Assembly: GCF_001693815.1 (NCBI RefSeq)
Contig: NZ_MBQD01000023.1
Location: forward strand, 124,001-188,000
DNA: 64,000 bases
Reading direction: 5' to 3'
DNA from: Tessaracoccus lapidicaptus
GTDB lineage: Bacteria > Actinomycetota > Actinomycetes > Propionibacteriales > Propionibacteriaceae
Shown: positions 33,145 through 42,995 of the stretch, one piece after another
Layout: the number at the start of each line of letters is the position of its first letter
Position numbering within the stretch: the first letter of the stretch is position 1
Program-made: the position numbers and the translations under genes
The notes under the pieces: model-generated
The model's database searches: none
What the model saw: the letters and a program-made list of their open reading frames with translations, nothing else
Told to the model about the DNA's origin: nothing

Positions 33145-35460
33145 TCACTCCTGTCCGCGCCGCTGCGTCGTCACGACGACGGCGCCCTCCCGACGGTGGA
33201 CCGCCACCGCCCCCTGGGTGTCGGTTCTCGCCGTCGCCATGCCGTGGTCCGCCGCCAACCGCAGGGCCGCGGCGGACGGGTGCCCGTAGTCGTTGTCGAC
33301 GCCCGCGCTCGCCACCGCGACCACCGCGTCGGTCGCGTCGAACAGCCGCGGCTCCTGCCGGGACGATCCGTGGTGCGGCAGCTTGAGCACATGCGCGCGC
33401 AGGTCCACGCCCGCCCGGGCGGCCGCACGCAGAGCCACGGCCTGCCCGGCCGGCTCCGCGTCCCCGGCCAGCATCAGCCGCAGCCCGTCCCCCGTCTGGG
33501 CCACCGCCACGACGGAGGCGTCGTTCTCGGCTGATCCCTCCCCCTCCGTCTCGACGGAGGGATCCCCTGGCGGCTGCCAGGCGGAGACCACGGTCCAGAC
33601 GAGGTCCCCCACACGGACGACGTCACCGGTCTGCGCCGCCCTCACCTGGCTCCCGGCGGCGCCGGCCGCATGCCGCAGCCACTCGGGTGCCGGCCCCGAA
33701 CGGGTGAGGATCAGCTCCGGCCGGTATCGCTCGACGACCGCGGCCGCGCCCCCGGTGTGGTCGGCGTGCCAGTGGGTGAGGACCAGGAGCGGCACGCGGC
33801 GGACCCTCAGGTCCTCGAGGCAGGCCAGCGTGGGGCCCGGCTCCGGACCGGTGTCGACGAGGGCGGCTCCGCCCCCGCCCGTGGTGAGCACCGTCGCGTC
33901 GCCCTGCCCGACGTCGCAGAAGACCGCCGACCACGGGCCGGGCCACCCGGGGGTCACCGGGCGCACGAGGGTGACGGTCACCAGGACCGCGGCCATGCCG
34001 AGCGCTGCCAGCCGCTTCGCCAGCAGCACCGGAAGCACGACGGCGAGCGCACCGGCGGCGATCGCGACGCCCGTGACGCCGAGTGCGGTGGGAGGCCAGC
34101 GCAGCGAGGCGCCGGGAAGCGCCGCACCGCCTTCCGCGAGCCAGATGATCGGCTGGGCACACCACCCCGCGAGCCACCCCGGCCCCGCCGCGAGCCACGG
34201 CGCCCACCACAGGAGCGCCGCGGCGAATCCCAGGACCGTCGTCGGGCCGACGAACGGTCCGGCGAGGGCGTTGGTGACGATGCCCACGAGGGAGACCTCA
34301 CCGCTGAGTCCCGTCACGATCGGCTGGGTGGCGAGCTGAGCGGCCAGGGGGATCGCCACGGCCTCGGACACCCACTTCGGCGCCCAGGACGTGAGTGCGG
34401 TCACCAGGGCGGGGCCCAGCAGGACGATCCCGCTGCAGGCCGCCACTGACAGCCCGAACCCCGCGGACCTCGCCAGCCAGGGGTCGAGCCACAGCAGGCC
34501 GAGCGCGGCCACGCTGAGCGCCCTGAGGCTGCGCCGGCCCGAGGCCGCCCCGACGGCGGCCAGCCCCACCAGCCCCATCGCAGCTGCGCGCAGCACGGAC
34601 GGCTCCTGGCCGCACACCACCACGAAGCCCAGCACGCCCGCCACGGCCGCGGCCCGCACCCACCACCCGCGCACCCCGAGGCCGCGGACCGCCGCCAGGA
34701 TGACGCTCAGCATCAGCGTCAGGTTGGCGCCGGAGACGGCCATGAGATGGGTGAGGGCCGTCACCTGGAACTGCGCCCGCATGTCGTCATCGACCCCCGA
34801 CGTATCGCCCACCACGAGAGAGGGTACGAGCGCGGCCTGGCGGGGCGGCGAGTGGGCCACCGCGCCCCGGAGCCCCGATCGCATCGCGGTGGCCGTCGCG
34901 TCGAACACCCCCGGACCGGTCACCAGCTCGGGCTCCGAGCGCAGCCTGAGCACGGCCACGTCGGCGTCCCCCGGCGTGGGCGGGGCGAGTCTGACCACCA
35001 TGCGGTACCGGGCACCGGGGACGGCGGAACGCAAGCCGGTGGCTGCGTCCCCTGTCGCCAGCACAGTCACCGGCATCGCCGTCCGGAGCCCGCGGCCCCG
35101 GGCGTCGAGGCGGAGCAGCGTCCCGTCCGCCACGACGGTCTGGTCCCACCTGCGCGCCTCGGCGCGGATCGACACCTCGGCGGTGGCCGTGGCGCGGGCG
35201 GCGGCAAGGTGCGAGACCGGCGAGTCGTGCCGCTGCGCCGCCCGCGTCCCCGTCAAGAGACCCGTCACGGTGAAGACGACGACCGCCACGCAGGTCCATG
35301 TCCGGCGGAGGCGGGCCGCGGCGAGCGCGATGAGGCCCAGCCCCACGGTGAGGGCCGTCAGGGTGGCCGCGTCGGGGCGCCAGCCCGTGGTCCCGAGCCA
35401 CGCCGCACCCCAGGCGGCTGCCGCCACCGGCACCAGCCGCCAGTCCTGGTCGCGCATCAC
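33145..35460 (-). CDS. comEC: ComEC/Rec2 DNA uptake channel
   Basis: 771 residues. Inner-membrane channel proposed to move single-stranded DNA during transformation. An N-terminal OB-like DUF4131 region (about 60-190) precedes the Competence membrane domain with LTHLMAVSGANLTLM (about 230-480), followed by an MBL nuclease-like domain with DVGQGDATVL and THWHADHTGG (about 525-765). All three domains are complete, so the gene looks functional. It starts GTG 35460 or ATG 35457, overlapping the comEA stop. Confidence 0.93.
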   Translation of the reverse strand: MMRDQDWRLVPVAAAAWGAAWLGTTGWRPDAATLTALTVGLGLIALAAARLRRTWTCVAVVVFTVTGLLTGTRAAQRHDSPVSHLAAARATATAEVSIRAEARRWDQTVVADGTLLRLDARGRGLRTAMPVTVLATGDAATGLRSAVPGARYRMVVRLAPPTPGDADVAVLRLRSEPELVTGPGVFDATATAMRSGLRGAVAHSPPRQAALVPSLVVGDTSGVDDDMRAQFQVTALTHLMAVSGANLTLMLSVILAAVRGLGVRGWWVRAAAVAGVLGFVVVCGQEPSVLRAAAMGLVGLAAVGAASGRRSLRALSVAALGLLWLDPWLARSAGFGLSVAACSGIVLLGPALVTALTSWAPKWVSEAVAIPLAAQLATQPIVTGLSGEVSLVGIVTNALAGPFVGPTTVLGFAAALLWWAPWLAAGPGWLAGWCAQPIIWLAEGGAALPGASLRWPPTALGVTGVAIAAGALAVVLPVLLAKRLAALGMAAVLVTVTLVRPVTPGWPGPWSAVFCDVGQGDATVLTTGGGGAALVDTGPEPGPTLACLEDLRVRRVPLLVLTHWHADHTGGAAAVVERYRPELILTRSGPAPEWLRHAAGAAGSQVRAAQTGDVVRVGDLVWTVVSAWQPPGDPSVETEGEGSAENDASVVAVAQTGDGLRLMLAGDAEPAGQAVALRAAARAGVDLRAHVLKLPHHGSSRQEPRLFDATDAVVAVASAGVDNDYGHPSAAALRLAADHGMATARTDTQGAVAVHRREGAVVVTTQRRGQE

Positions 35461-36221
35461 CCCACCCGCACCAGTGGCTGAAGCTTCTCGAAGGTCTTGG
35501 GCCCGATGCCGCTGACCTCCTGCAGTTCCTCCACGACGGTGAAGGGGCCGTTCTCCTCACGCCAGGCGATGATCGCCTCCGCGGTGACGGGGCCGATCCC
35601 GGGCAGCTGTTCGAGGTCGTCGGCCGTGGCGCGGTTCAGGTCCACTCCTGGACCCGCAGCGTCCCCCGCCTCGGAGCCCGTCCCGGGGGCGCGGACGTCG
35701 CCGCGTGGCTGGTCCTCCGAGCCGATGAGGATCTGCATGCCGTCCGACACCGGGGCGGCCAGGTTCAGCTGGTCCGGGTCAGCCGATGGCGCCAGTCCCC
35801 CGGCGGCCTCGATGGCGTCCAGCACGATGGACCCCGGGGGCAGCGTCACGACCCCGGGCGTCGCCACGTGCCCCGCGACGTGGATCCGCATCTGAGGCGG
35901 CGGCGACGGGGTCGCCGCCGCGACCGACACCGCGGGTGTGGCGGAGGGGACGGGGATCTCGGTCGCCTCTGACCTGCTGAGCGCGGCGACAGCGACCCCC
36001 ACTGCGCAGAGCAGGAGCACCGCCACGACGAGGACGTGCTGGCGCGTGAGGCGCCGCGGAGGCCCCAGAGCGTCGGGCGGGGGCGTCGGGGCGCGCGGCG
36101 GCGCCTGGGAGTCTGGCGGCGGCTCCGCGGCGGCCCGGCGGGGCGCGCCCAGCGGCGGCCGCCCCGCGCTCACGTAGGCGAGCCGGGCGCGGGCCACCTC
36201 GTCGGCCTGCTGGGGGTCCAT
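35457..36221 (-). CDS. comEA: ComEA competence DNA receptor
   Basis: 254 residues. A proline-rich cytoplasmic N-terminus (about 20-58) precedes one membrane helix (LVVAVLLLCAVGVAVAAL), an SLBB-like domain (RIHVAGHVATPGVVTLP), a linker and a C-terminal helix-hairpin-helix pair (DLNRATADDLEQLPGIGP and LQEVSGIGPKTFEKL) that binds DNA. This is the usual actinobacterial ComEA arrangement. Immediately upstream of comEC, so competence genes are intact here; pilus genes are not in the window. Confidence 0.92.
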   Translation of the reverse strand: MDPQQADEVARARLAYVSAGRPPLGAPRRAAAEPPPDSQAPPRAPTPPPDALGPPRRLTRQHVLVVAVLLLCAVGVAVAALSRSEATEIPVPSATPAVSVAAATPSPPPQMRIHVAGHVATPGVVTLPPGSIVLDAIEAAGGLAPSADPDQLNLAAPVSDGMQILIGSEDQPRGDVRAPGTGSEAGDAAGPGVDLNRATADDLEQLPGIGPVTAEAIIAWREENGPFTVVEELQEVSGIGPKTFEKLQPLVRVG

Positions 36222-36244
36222 GCCACCGTGTTAGGCGGTGACCG

Positions 36245-36261
36245 CGCCCGTTTGCCGGGCG
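36245..36261 (-). terminator. Hairpin after leuS
   Basis: CGCCCG (36245-36250) and CGGGCG (36256-36261) form a 6-bp stem with a 5-base loop just beyond the leuS stop and before comEA. No U-tract follows. A weak terminator is possible. Confidence 0.35.
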
Positions 36262-36282
36262 ATCAGCGAGCTGTGGAGAACC

Positions 36283-38748
36283 TCAGCGGGGCACGAGGCT
36301 CAGCATCTTGGGCAGCCGCGCGATGACCTTGGCCACCTCGCGCCCGTCCAGGGACCGCTGGACGCCCGCGTCCGCCAGGGCCAGCGCCAGGGCCTCGTCC
36401 TCGGCGATGGCGGCCGGCACGTCGATCTTGGCGCGGATCTTGCCCTGGATCTGGACCACCATCGTCACGGTGTCGTCGGCGGTCAGCGCGGGATCGGCGA
36501 CGGGCCAGGCGCTGCTGGCCACCGACGGTGCGTGGCCGAGCACCTCCCACATCTCCTCAGCCACGTAGGGCGCCACGACGCTCAACGCCTGAGCCACGAA
36601 GGTGGCGGCCTCGCGGACGGCGGGATCGGCGGGCCCCGTGGCGCCGTCGATGGCCTTGCGCGTCGCGTTGACGAGTTCCATGACGCGGGCCACGGCCACG
36701 TTGAACCGGCCGGACTCGATGAGCATCGACACGTCGGCGATGGACTTGTGCGTCACCTTCCGCAGCGCGGCGTCACCGGCGGTCACATCGGCGTTCACCG
36801 GAGAGGCGACGTCCGAGGCGATGCGGTAGGCGCGCTGCAGGAACTTCAGGCTCGACGCCGGCGACAGGTCCGCCCAGTCGATGTCGTCCTCCGGGGGTCC
36901 GGCGAACACCATGGTGAGCCGGACGGCGTCGACACCGTACTCGTCGATCTGCTTGCCGAGGTCCACGCCGTTGCCGAGCGACTTGCTCATCGCCTTGCCC
37001 TGGTTGATCACCTGGCCCTGGTTGAGGAGCCGCAGCATGGGCTCGTCGAAGTCGACCAGGCCCATGTCGCGGAGCACCTTGGAGAAGAAGCGCATGTAGA
37101 GCAGGTGCAGGATCGCGTGCTCGACGCCGCCGACGTACTGCGCCACCGGCATCCAGCGCCGGACATCCTCGGGGTCGAAGGGGCCCTTGTCGTAGCCCGG
37201 CGAGCAGTAGCGGAAGAAGTACCACGACGAGTCGACGAACGTGTCCATCGTGTCGGTGTCGCGCTTGGCCGGTCCGTGGCAGGTCGGACAGGTCGTCGCG
37301 ACCCAGTCGGTGGCGGCGGCCAGCGGAGAGGTCCCCTTCGGCGCGAGGGCCGCCCCGCGCAGGTCGGGGAGGCGCACGGGCAGCTGGTCGTCCGGGACCG
37401 GGACCTCGCCGCACGTGTCGCAGTGCACGACAGGGATGGGGCAGCCCCAGAACCGCTGGCGCGACAGCAGCCAGTCCCGCAGCCGGTACTGGATGGTGCC
37501 GGTGCCCAGACCATCCGCTTCGAGCTGGGCGATGATGCGGGCGACCCCGGAGGCCTTGTCGGCCAGTCCGGTGAGCGGACCGGAGTTGACGTAGGCGCCG
37601 TCACCGCTGGTGGCGATGCCGGTGTCGGCCGGATCGGTCCCGTCCACGTCGATGACGGTCCGGACGGGCAGCCCGTACTGCCGGGCGAAGTCGAGGTCGC
37701 GCTGATCGTGCGCGGGGACCGCCATGATCGCGCCGGTGCCGTAGTCGGCGAGCACGTAGTCGGCGGCCCAGATCGGGATCTCCTCCCCGTTGACCGGGTT
37801 GATCGCGCTGCGGCCCAGCCACACGCCGGTCTTCACCCGCTCGGTGGACTGGCGCTCGATCTCGGTCTCCTTCTTGACCTGCTCGAGGTAGGTCTCGAAG
37901 GCCGGCCGCTGCTCGTCGGTGACGAGCTCCGCCGCCAACGGCGCGTCCGGGGCCACGACCATGAAGGTCGCACCGAACAGGGTGTCGGGGCGGGTGGTGA
38001 AGACCGTGATGGGCTCCCCTCGCCCCTCCACCCGGAAATCGACGTGGGCGCCCTCGGAGCGGCCGATCCAGTTGCGCTGCATCGCGAGGACGTGGTCGGG
38101 CCAGCCTCCCTCGAGCTGGGTCATGTCGTCGAGGAGCTGCTCGGCGTACTCGGTGATCTTGAAGTACCACTGGTTGAGCTTGCGCTTGGTCACCTCGGTC
38201 TTGCACCGCTCGCACCGGCCGTCGACGACCTGCTCGTTCGCCAGCACCGTCTGGTCCTTGGGGCACCAGTTGACGAAGGAGTCCTTGCGGTAGGCCAGTC
38301 CGCGCTCGTAGAACCGCGTGAACAGCCACTGGGTCCACTTGTAGTAGTCCTCGTCGGAGGTGTGCAGCCGACGGCTCCAGTCGAAGCTCAGGCCGTAGCG
38401 CTTGAAGGAGCGCGCCTGCGTCTCGATGTTGTTGTAGGTCCACGTCGCGGGGTGGGTGTCCGCCTTGATAGCCGCGTTCTCGGCGGGGAGCCCGAAGGAG
38501 TCCCACCCGATGGGATGCATGACGTCGTAGCCCTTGAGCCGCCAGTAGCGCGCGATGACGTCCGCCATGGCGTACGCCTCGGCATGCCCCATGTGTAGGT
38601 CACCGGATGGGTACGGGAACATGTCGAGCACGTAGCGGCGCTCGCGACTGCCGTCGTCGCGGGGGCGGAAGGTCTCGTCCTCCTCCCAGAAGGCCTGCCA
38701 CTTCTCCTGGGCCTGGACCTTGTCGTACTGACCAGCCTCTTGGCTCAC
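36283..38748 (-). CDS. leuS: Leucyl-tRNA synthetase
   Basis: 821 residues. Class I synthetase charging tRNA-Leu. The HIGH-type motif appears as [15 protein letters not shown], the KMSKS motif as [12 protein letters not shown], and an editing (CP1) domain spans about 225-415. Zinc-type cysteines are in GRCERCKT and VHCDTCGE plus [12 protein letters not shown] 38748 is preferred, because AGGAG lies six bases upstream; ATG 38754 touches that site. A TATATT -10 at 38815-38810 may drive it. No T-box is visible in the short upstream region. Confidence 0.95.
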   Translation of the reverse strand: MSQEAGQYDKVQAQEKWQAFWEEDETFRPRDDGSRERRYVLDMFPYPSGDLHMGHAEAYAMADVIARYWRLKGYDVMHPIGWDSFGLPAENAAIKADTHPATWTYNNIETQARSFKRYGLSFDWSRRLHTSDEDYYKWTQWLFTRFYERGLAYRKDSFVNWCPKDQTVLANEQVVDGRCERCKTEVTKRKLNQWYFKITEYAEQLLDDMTQLEGGWPDHVLAMQRNWIGRSEGAHVDFRVEGRGEPITVFTTRPDTLFGATFMVVAPDAPLAAELVTDEQRPAFETYLEQVKKETEIERQSTERVKTGVWLGRSAINPVNGEEIPIWAADYVLADYGTGAIMAVPAHDQRDLDFARQYGLPVRTVIDVDGTDPADTGIATSGDGAYVNSGPLTGLADKASGVARIIAQLEADGLGTGTIQYRLRDWLLSRQRFWGCPIPVVHCDTCGEVPVPDDQLPVRLPDLRGAALAPKGTSPLAAATDWVATTCPTCHGPAKRDTDTMDTFVDSSWYFFRYCSPGYDKGPFDPEDVRRWMPVAQYVGGVEHAILHLLYMRFFSKVLRDMGLVDFDEPMLRLLNQGQVINQGKAMSKSLGNGVDLGKQIDEYGVDAVRLTMVFAGPPEDDIDWADLSPASSLKFLQRAYRIASDVASPVNADVTAGDAALRKVTHKSIADVSMLIESGRFNVAVARVMELVNATRKAIDGATGPADPAVREAATFVAQALSVVAPYVAEEMWEVLGHAPSVASSAWPVADPALTADDTVTMVVQIQGKIRAKIDVPAAIAEDEALALALADAGVQRSLDGREVAKVIARLPKMLSLVPR

Positions 38749-38809
38749 GACCATCTCCTGCTTTCGGGCGTCACACGTGCGCCAGCGGCGCGGTGCCTCA
38801 ATATACCGG

Positions 38810-38815
38810 CCCGCG
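38810..38815 (-). promoter_or_regulatory. Possible leuS -10 element
   Basis: TATATT on the minus strand is the only good -10 in the 80-base gap between the sugar kinase stop and leuS. It predicts a transcript start near 38803 and a leader of about 55 bases. The -35 is weak. Confidence 0.4.
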
Positions 38816-38834
38816 GACGGCGTCTCGCACGCGC

Positions 38835-39755
38835 TCAGACGAGCAGGGCGTCGACCTCCGCGGCGGTGGGCGGCTGGGCTCCCTTGCGGGTGCAGACGAT
38901 GGCGGCGGCGGCGACACCACGGGCGAGCGCCGCCTCGACGTCCGTGGGGTCCTCGGCGTAGGCCGACAGGAACCCGGCCATGAACGTGTCACCCGCGCCG
39001 ACCGTGTCGACGACGTCGACCCGGCGCCCCGGGACCTGGATCCGGCGGCCGTCGGGCTTCACCGCGACGACGCCGTCGGGGCCCAGCGTGACGATGAACA
39101 TGCTGAGTCCGTACTCGGCCGCCCAGCCCTCCGCGTAGCCGAGCGGGTCGCTGTCGTCGTCCACCAGCCAGGCGATGTCCTCGTCGGATGCCTTGGCGAT
39201 CCCGCCGTTCTTCCCGACCGCCGTCAGCAGGTCCGAGATGAGGCCGAAGTACTCCGCCCGGTCCGGCAGCGTCGACGGCCGGACGTTGAGGTCGAAGCTG
39301 ACCCCGGCGTCCGTGCGTCGCACGAAGTCCAGGACCTGCCGGGCGCCGGGGGCAATGATCGCCCCGATGGACCCGAAGTGCAGCCAGTCGTCGGCGTCGA
39401 GGTCCGGCAGCTCACCCGGCGCCCAGTTGAACGCGGAGGTCCCGGCGAAGTGGAAGTGGTAGCTCGCCCGCCCCTGGGTGTCGAGGGAGACGACGGCCAG
39501 CGACGTCGGATCCTCCGTGGGGACGGCGATCGAGAGGTCGACGCCGGCGCCCTCCAGGTGGCTGCGGAGCTGCCGGCCGAAGGTGTCGGTGCTGAGGCGC
39601 CCGAGGAACCGCGTGTCGAGGCCGAGCTTGGCCAGCGCGGTGGCTGTGTTGAAGGGGCCGCCGCCGGATCTGGCGATCCAGCGGCTCTCGGCCGGGGAGA
39701 TCATCTCCTCCGGCATCAGATCGATCAGGGCTTCCCCGCACACGACGAAACGCAT
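38835..39755 (-). CDS. PfkB-family carbohydrate kinase (fructokinase-like)
   Basis: 306 residues. Ribokinase-fold sugar kinase with the N-terminal [15 protein letters not shown] (PfkB signature 1), [11 protein letters not shown], and the C-terminal signature 2 [13 protein letters not shown] with the catalytic Asp. Length and motif order resemble fructokinases and 2-dehydro-3-deoxygluconokinases; fructose is the likely but unproven substrate. Start ATG 39755. Not in an operon with a sugar transporter; the leuS gene follows after 80 bases. Confidence 0.85.
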   Translation of the reverse strand: MRFVVCGEALIDLMPEEMISPAESRWIARSGGGPFNTATALAKLGLDTRFLGRLSTDTFGRQLRSHLEGAGVDLSIAVPTEDPTSLAVVSLDTQGRASYHFHFAGTSAFNWAPGELPDLDADDWLHFGSIGAIIAPGARQVLDFVRRTDAGVSFDLNVRPSTLPDRAEYFGLISDLLTAVGKNGGIAKASDEDIAWLVDDDSDPLGYAEGWAAEYGLSMFIVTLGPDGVVAVKPDGRRIQVPGRRVDVVDTVGAGDTFMAGFLSAYAEDPTDVEAALARGVAAAAIVCTRKGAQPPTAAEVDALLV

Positions 39756-39800
39756 GGCAGCACCCTAGGGCACACCCCCCGACGCTGCGCACTCGCCCGG

Positions 39801-40694
39801 TCATTCGTCCCACCGGCGCGGAGGAATGCCGTCGCGGTGGACCATCTCGACCAGGGAGCCGACGGCGTGACCCGGGGCGATGCGCTGTAGCTGCTCCAGG
39901 CACGACGTGTGGGCCGCCCCGTGCCCGCTCAGCCACGAGGCCATCCCGAGCAGCGCCAGCACGTTGGCCTCCGACTCGGGGGGCGCCACGCGTCGGGCCG
40001 CCGCGAGGTTGATCCAGGCCACCTCGGACGTGGCCCGGGTGAGCTGGGTCAGCACCGCGGCCATCCGGTCCTCGTCCTCGACGAGCACCGCGAGCAGCAG
40101 CGCCCGCGCCGCGGGAAGCGCCTCTGCGGACGACACGAGGTCCGCCAGCAGCTCCATCGTCTCCTGGTCGCTCATCGAGGCCACCACGGCGCGAGAGCTG
40201 GTGACCAGCTCCTCGGGGGCGGGATCGGAGGTCTCGACCGGCGCGACCGCCCCGGCCCGGTCCGCCGAGATGCACACCCCTTCGTACACCGCCTGTGCGG
40301 CGACCGAACTGGTGTCGAACGTGAACTCCTGGGGTTCGAGGCCGTCCACCAGCGACCAGTACGTCCGACCGTCGGTGACGAGGAGGTCGACGGTCCGCGA
40401 CTCCCCCACCACGCCGGCCATCTCCACCACCGACAGGCTGGCGAGATCGGGGTCCCCGAAGCCGATGAGCGCGAACCGGCACCCCGGCACCTGGCTGGAG
40501 GCGCTGACGATCTGGTCGGCGACCTGGTCGAAGTGCGTGACGAACCAGTCGAGGTCCAGGCGGGCGCAGAAGGCCACCATGGACCCCTCGAAGCCCAGGA
40601 CGACGCACGAGTCGGTCGGATGGAAGCCCAGGAGGACGGCGGGCATGGCGAGAAGGTCGGCTCGGCTCGAGCCGCGGATCACTGGAGTGCTCAT
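39801..40694 (-). CDS. DUF4192 family protein
   Basis: 297 residues. The N-terminus reads VIRGSSRADLLAMPAVLLGFHPTDSCVVLGF, the signature of DUF4192, an actinobacterial family with no known function. No signal peptide or membrane segment. ATG 40694 is used; an upstream in-frame start at 40712 would add MPHHGA. It is divergent from a membrane-anchored hypothetical gene with 86 bases between starts. Confidence 0.82.
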   Translation of the reverse strand: MSTPVIRGSSRADLLAMPAVLLGFHPTDSCVVLGFEGSMVAFCARLDLDWFVTHFDQVADQIVSASSQVPGCRFALIGFGDPDLASLSVVEMAGVVGESRTVDLLVTDGRTYWSLVDGLEPQEFTFDTSSVAAQAVYEGVCISADRAGAVAPVETSDPAPEELVTSSRAVVASMSDQETMELLADLVSSAEALPAARALLLAVLVEDEDRMAAVLTQLTRATSEVAWINLAAARRVAPPESEANVLALLGMASWLSGHGAAHTSCLEQLQRIAPGHAVGSLVEMVHRDGIPPRRWDE

Positions 40695-40780
40695 GGCCCC
40701 GTGGTGGGGCACTCGATCGGGCGTTATGCCACACGGATGCCGAGGATGTGGACAACTCGCGCGGCTAGGCTGGCGGGACT

Positions 40781-41416
40781 ATGAACTCGCAGCAGTGGCC
40801 GCCCCCCGGCGGCGGGCAGGATTCGCCCTGGGCCCACCAGGACCCTGGGCATCGGGCGCCACAGTTCCACGACGCGCAGGGCCGCGATCCGCGGCGGCCG
40901 TTCGGCGAGGCTCCCCCACCCCCGCCCCCGCCCGAACAACTCCGCCCGCCCCGCCCCACCGGTCCGGTGGTGTGGGCGGTCGTCGGCATCATCGTCGTGA
41001 TCGCCGCACTCGTCCTCGGCATGCAGTTCGTGGGCGGTGGATCACAGGAGCCTCAGCCGTCGGGCTCGGCGGCCCCCACCTCCGGAGCCTCGCCGTCGCG
41101 GACCGGTAACTACATCCCGTTCGAGGGCAACGGCGACGGCATCTTCGAGATCGTGCGCCACGAGTGGACCTCCGAGGGCCTGCTGATCCGCGTCCGGGTC
41201 GAGATCGAACGCGGCGAGTACCAGTTCGGGCTCTTCGCCTTCACCAACGAGACGCGCGAGGCCTTCGATGCGCTGAACCCCGCCCCCTTCACGGTCCGCG
41301 CCGGGACGCCGTACGAGGCCGACGTCGTCTTCCCCATGCCGCAGGCCGACTCCACGATCGTGCTGTCGACGCCGTCGGGAGCGGTGGCGCTCAACGCGCT
41401 GCCCGTCCCGGGTTAG
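40781..41416 (+). CDS. Membrane-anchored protein with proline-rich N-terminus, unknown function
   Basis: 211 residues. Residues 1-60 are rich in Pro/Gln/Gly (including APPPPPPPEQLRPP), followed by one transmembrane helix (VVWAVVGIIVVIAALVLGM), a Ser/Pro/Gly linker and an extracytoplasmic beta-rich domain of about 100 residues. The layout recalls actinobacterial proteins with a DUF4352-like Ig fold, but I cannot assign it. A TAGGCT hexamer (40766-40771) gives a predicted start three bases before ATG 40781. Convergent with the exporter ATPase gene, with stops overlapping by four bases. Confidence 0.7.
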   Translation: MNSQQWPPPGGGQDSPWAHQDPGHRAPQFHDAQGRDPRRPFGEAPPPPPPPEQLRPPRPTGPVVWAVVGIIVVIAALVLGMQFVGGGSQEPQPSGSAAPTSGASPSRTGNYIPFEGNGDGIFEIVRHEWTSEGLLIRVRVEIERGEYQFGLFAFTNETREAFDALNPAPFTVRAGTPYEADVVFPMPQADSTIVLSTPSGAVALNALPVPG

Positions 41417-42078
41417 TGGTGCAGGTGGATCACCTGGTCTGCCCGTGCGACCACCAGCGGGTCGTGGGTCGTCACCAGCGTCGCCAACCCCCGTTCCCGG
41501 GTGAGGTCGACGAGAAGGTCGAGCACTGAGGCGGCCGTCTCCTGGTCGAGTTGCGCGGTCGGCTCGTCCGCCAGGACCACGGTGGGAGCCGCGGCCAGCG
41601 CACGGGCGATGCCGACGCGCTGCTGCTGGCCCCCCGACAGTTGGGACGGCAGGTGGCGCGCGTGCCGGGAGAGACCCATCCGTTCGAGCAGTTCGGCGAC
41701 CCGGGCGTCGCGACGCCGCGGCTCCTCACGGGCCAGGCGCAGCGGCACCTCGATGTTCTCCGCGGCGGTCAGCACCGGGATGAGACCGAAGTCCTGGAAC
41801 ACCATCCCGATCCGGGTCCGCCGGAGTTCCAACAGACGCTCGCGCGGCGCTTCGCTGAGGACCTCGTCGCCCAGCAGGACGCGGCCGGAATCTGGCCGGT
41901 CCAGGCCCCCGAGGATGTTGACGAGTGTCGTCTTGCCGGCCCCGGAGCGCCCAGTGACGACGGTGAGGGCGCCCGGCTCGACGGCGATGTCCAGCCCGGT
42001 CAGCACGTCGACCCGGCCGACTCCCGTCCCGAAGCTGCGGCGCAGCGACACACCCCGCAGCGACCCGCCGTCGGTCAT
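41413..42078 (-). CDS. ABC transporter ATPase, exporter cassette (MacB/LolD type)
   Basis: 221 residues. ABC domain with Walker A GRSGAGKTT, signature LSGGQQQR, Walker B VVLADEPTAQLD and H-loop TTHDP. It groups with MacB/LolD-type ATPases that partner FtsX-fold permeases. ATG 42078 overlaps the preceding ATPase stop as ATGA. It is the last gene of a four-gene, fully overlapping operon, which has two ATPases and two large permeases and so could form one asymmetrical transporter or two. Confidence 0.9.
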   Translation of the reverse strand: MTDGGSLRGVSLRRSFGTGVGRVDVLTGLDIAVEPGALTVVTGRSGAGKTTLVNILGGLDRPDSGRVLLGDEVLSEAPRERLLELRRTRIGMVFQDFGLIPVLTAAENIEVPLRLAREEPRRRDARVAELLERMGLSRHARHLPSQLSGGQQQRVGIARALAAAPTVVLADEPTAQLDQETAASVLDLLVDLTRERGLATLVTTHDPLVVARADQVIHLHH

Positions 42079-42995
42079 GACCCCTCCTCCGCACCATGTC
42101 GCGGATCCCGGGTGGCCGGCCAGACCTCGACGTGCCCGTCTCCGTGGCGGAGGCGGACGCGGTCGCGCAGGCCGAGCTCCTCGACGTGCGCCTTGGGGAG
42201 CTGGATCCGGCCTGCGCGGTCGATGACCGTGTACTCCTCCCACGCCTCCGTACGTCCGGCGGCGTCGAATCTCCGGACGACCTCCGTGGACGTTCGGCCG
42301 TCGCGGATCTGGACGGTCCGCTCGACGTGATCGCTGACAGTCGGGTCGTGTGTGACGATCAGCACCGTCGTGCCGGTCAGCTGGGCGACGCCCCGCAGCG
42401 CCTCCAGGACCGCGGCGGAGTTCTCGTCGTCGAGTTCGCCGGTCGGCTCGTCGGCCAGGAGCACGTCGGGCGCGTTGGCGAGGGCCGTCGCGATCGCCAC
42501 CCGCTGCTGTTGGCCGCCCGACAGCTCCGGCGGCAGCCGGCGGGACTGGTCCGCGAGGCCCAGCATGTCCAACAGATCGTGCGCACGCGCGGCCCGGTCG
42601 CGTCGGCCCGCGATCATCATGGGCAGCATCACGTTGTCCGCCGCGGACAGGTGTGGGACGAGGTTCTGGCTCGTCTGCTGCCAGATGAACCCCACGCTGT
42701 GCCTCCGGAACGAGATCCGCTGACGGGGACGCATCGCCGTCAGGTCATGGCCCGCGACGCGGGCACGGCCCCCCGTGGGCCGATCCAGTCCCGACAGGAT
42801 GCCCAGCAGCGTCGACTTGCCGGATCCGGAGGCGCCGACCAGGGCCACCACCTCCCCCGGTTCGACCACCAGGTTGAGTCCCTGCAGCGCCTGGACCTCG
42901 GCGCCCTCGGTGGTGAAGATGCGCACCAGGTCCTCGCACCAGATGTCGGGCCCCGCGTGGTCCCGGCTCGGCGGGCGGGTGGACGTGGGGGTCAT
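42075..42995 (-). CDS. ABC transporter ATPase with C-terminal AbrB/SpoVT-like domain
   Basis: 306 residues. Residues 15-235 are a MacB/LolD-type ABC domain with GASGSGKST, LSGGQQQR, VLLADEPTGELD and VTHDP. The extra 60 residues at the end read EEYTVIDRAGRIQLP followed by HVEELGLRDRVRLRHGDG and VEVWPA, which fits the swapped-hairpin AbrB/SpoVT pattern (x-D-x-x-G-R-I-x-x-P ... LGL-x-x-x-V). Such domains usually bind DNA or mediate dimers. The fused role is unknown: it could regulate the cassette or dock onto the partner permease. Overlaps both neighbours by four bases. Confidence 0.88.
   Translation of the reverse strand: MTPTSTRPPSRDHAGPDIWCEDLVRIFTTEGAEVQALQGLNLVVEPGEVVALVGASGSGKSTLLGILSGLDRPTGGRARVAGHDLTAMRPRQRISFRRHSVGFIWQQTSQNLVPHLSAADNVMLPMMIAGRRDRAARAHDLLDMLGLADQSRRLPPELSGGQQQRVAIATALANAPDVLLADEPTGELDDENSAAVLEALRGVAQLTGTTVLIVTHDPTVSDHVERTVQIRDGRTSTEVVRRFDAAGRTEAWEEYTVIDRAGRIQLPKAHVEELGLRDRVRLRHGDGHVEVWPATRDPRHGAEEGS

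Noticed and set aside
36238-38598. Long plus-strand open frame antisense to leuS
   Set aside because: Mirror of leuS codons; no motif and no ribosome binding site; leuS is complete and in frame.
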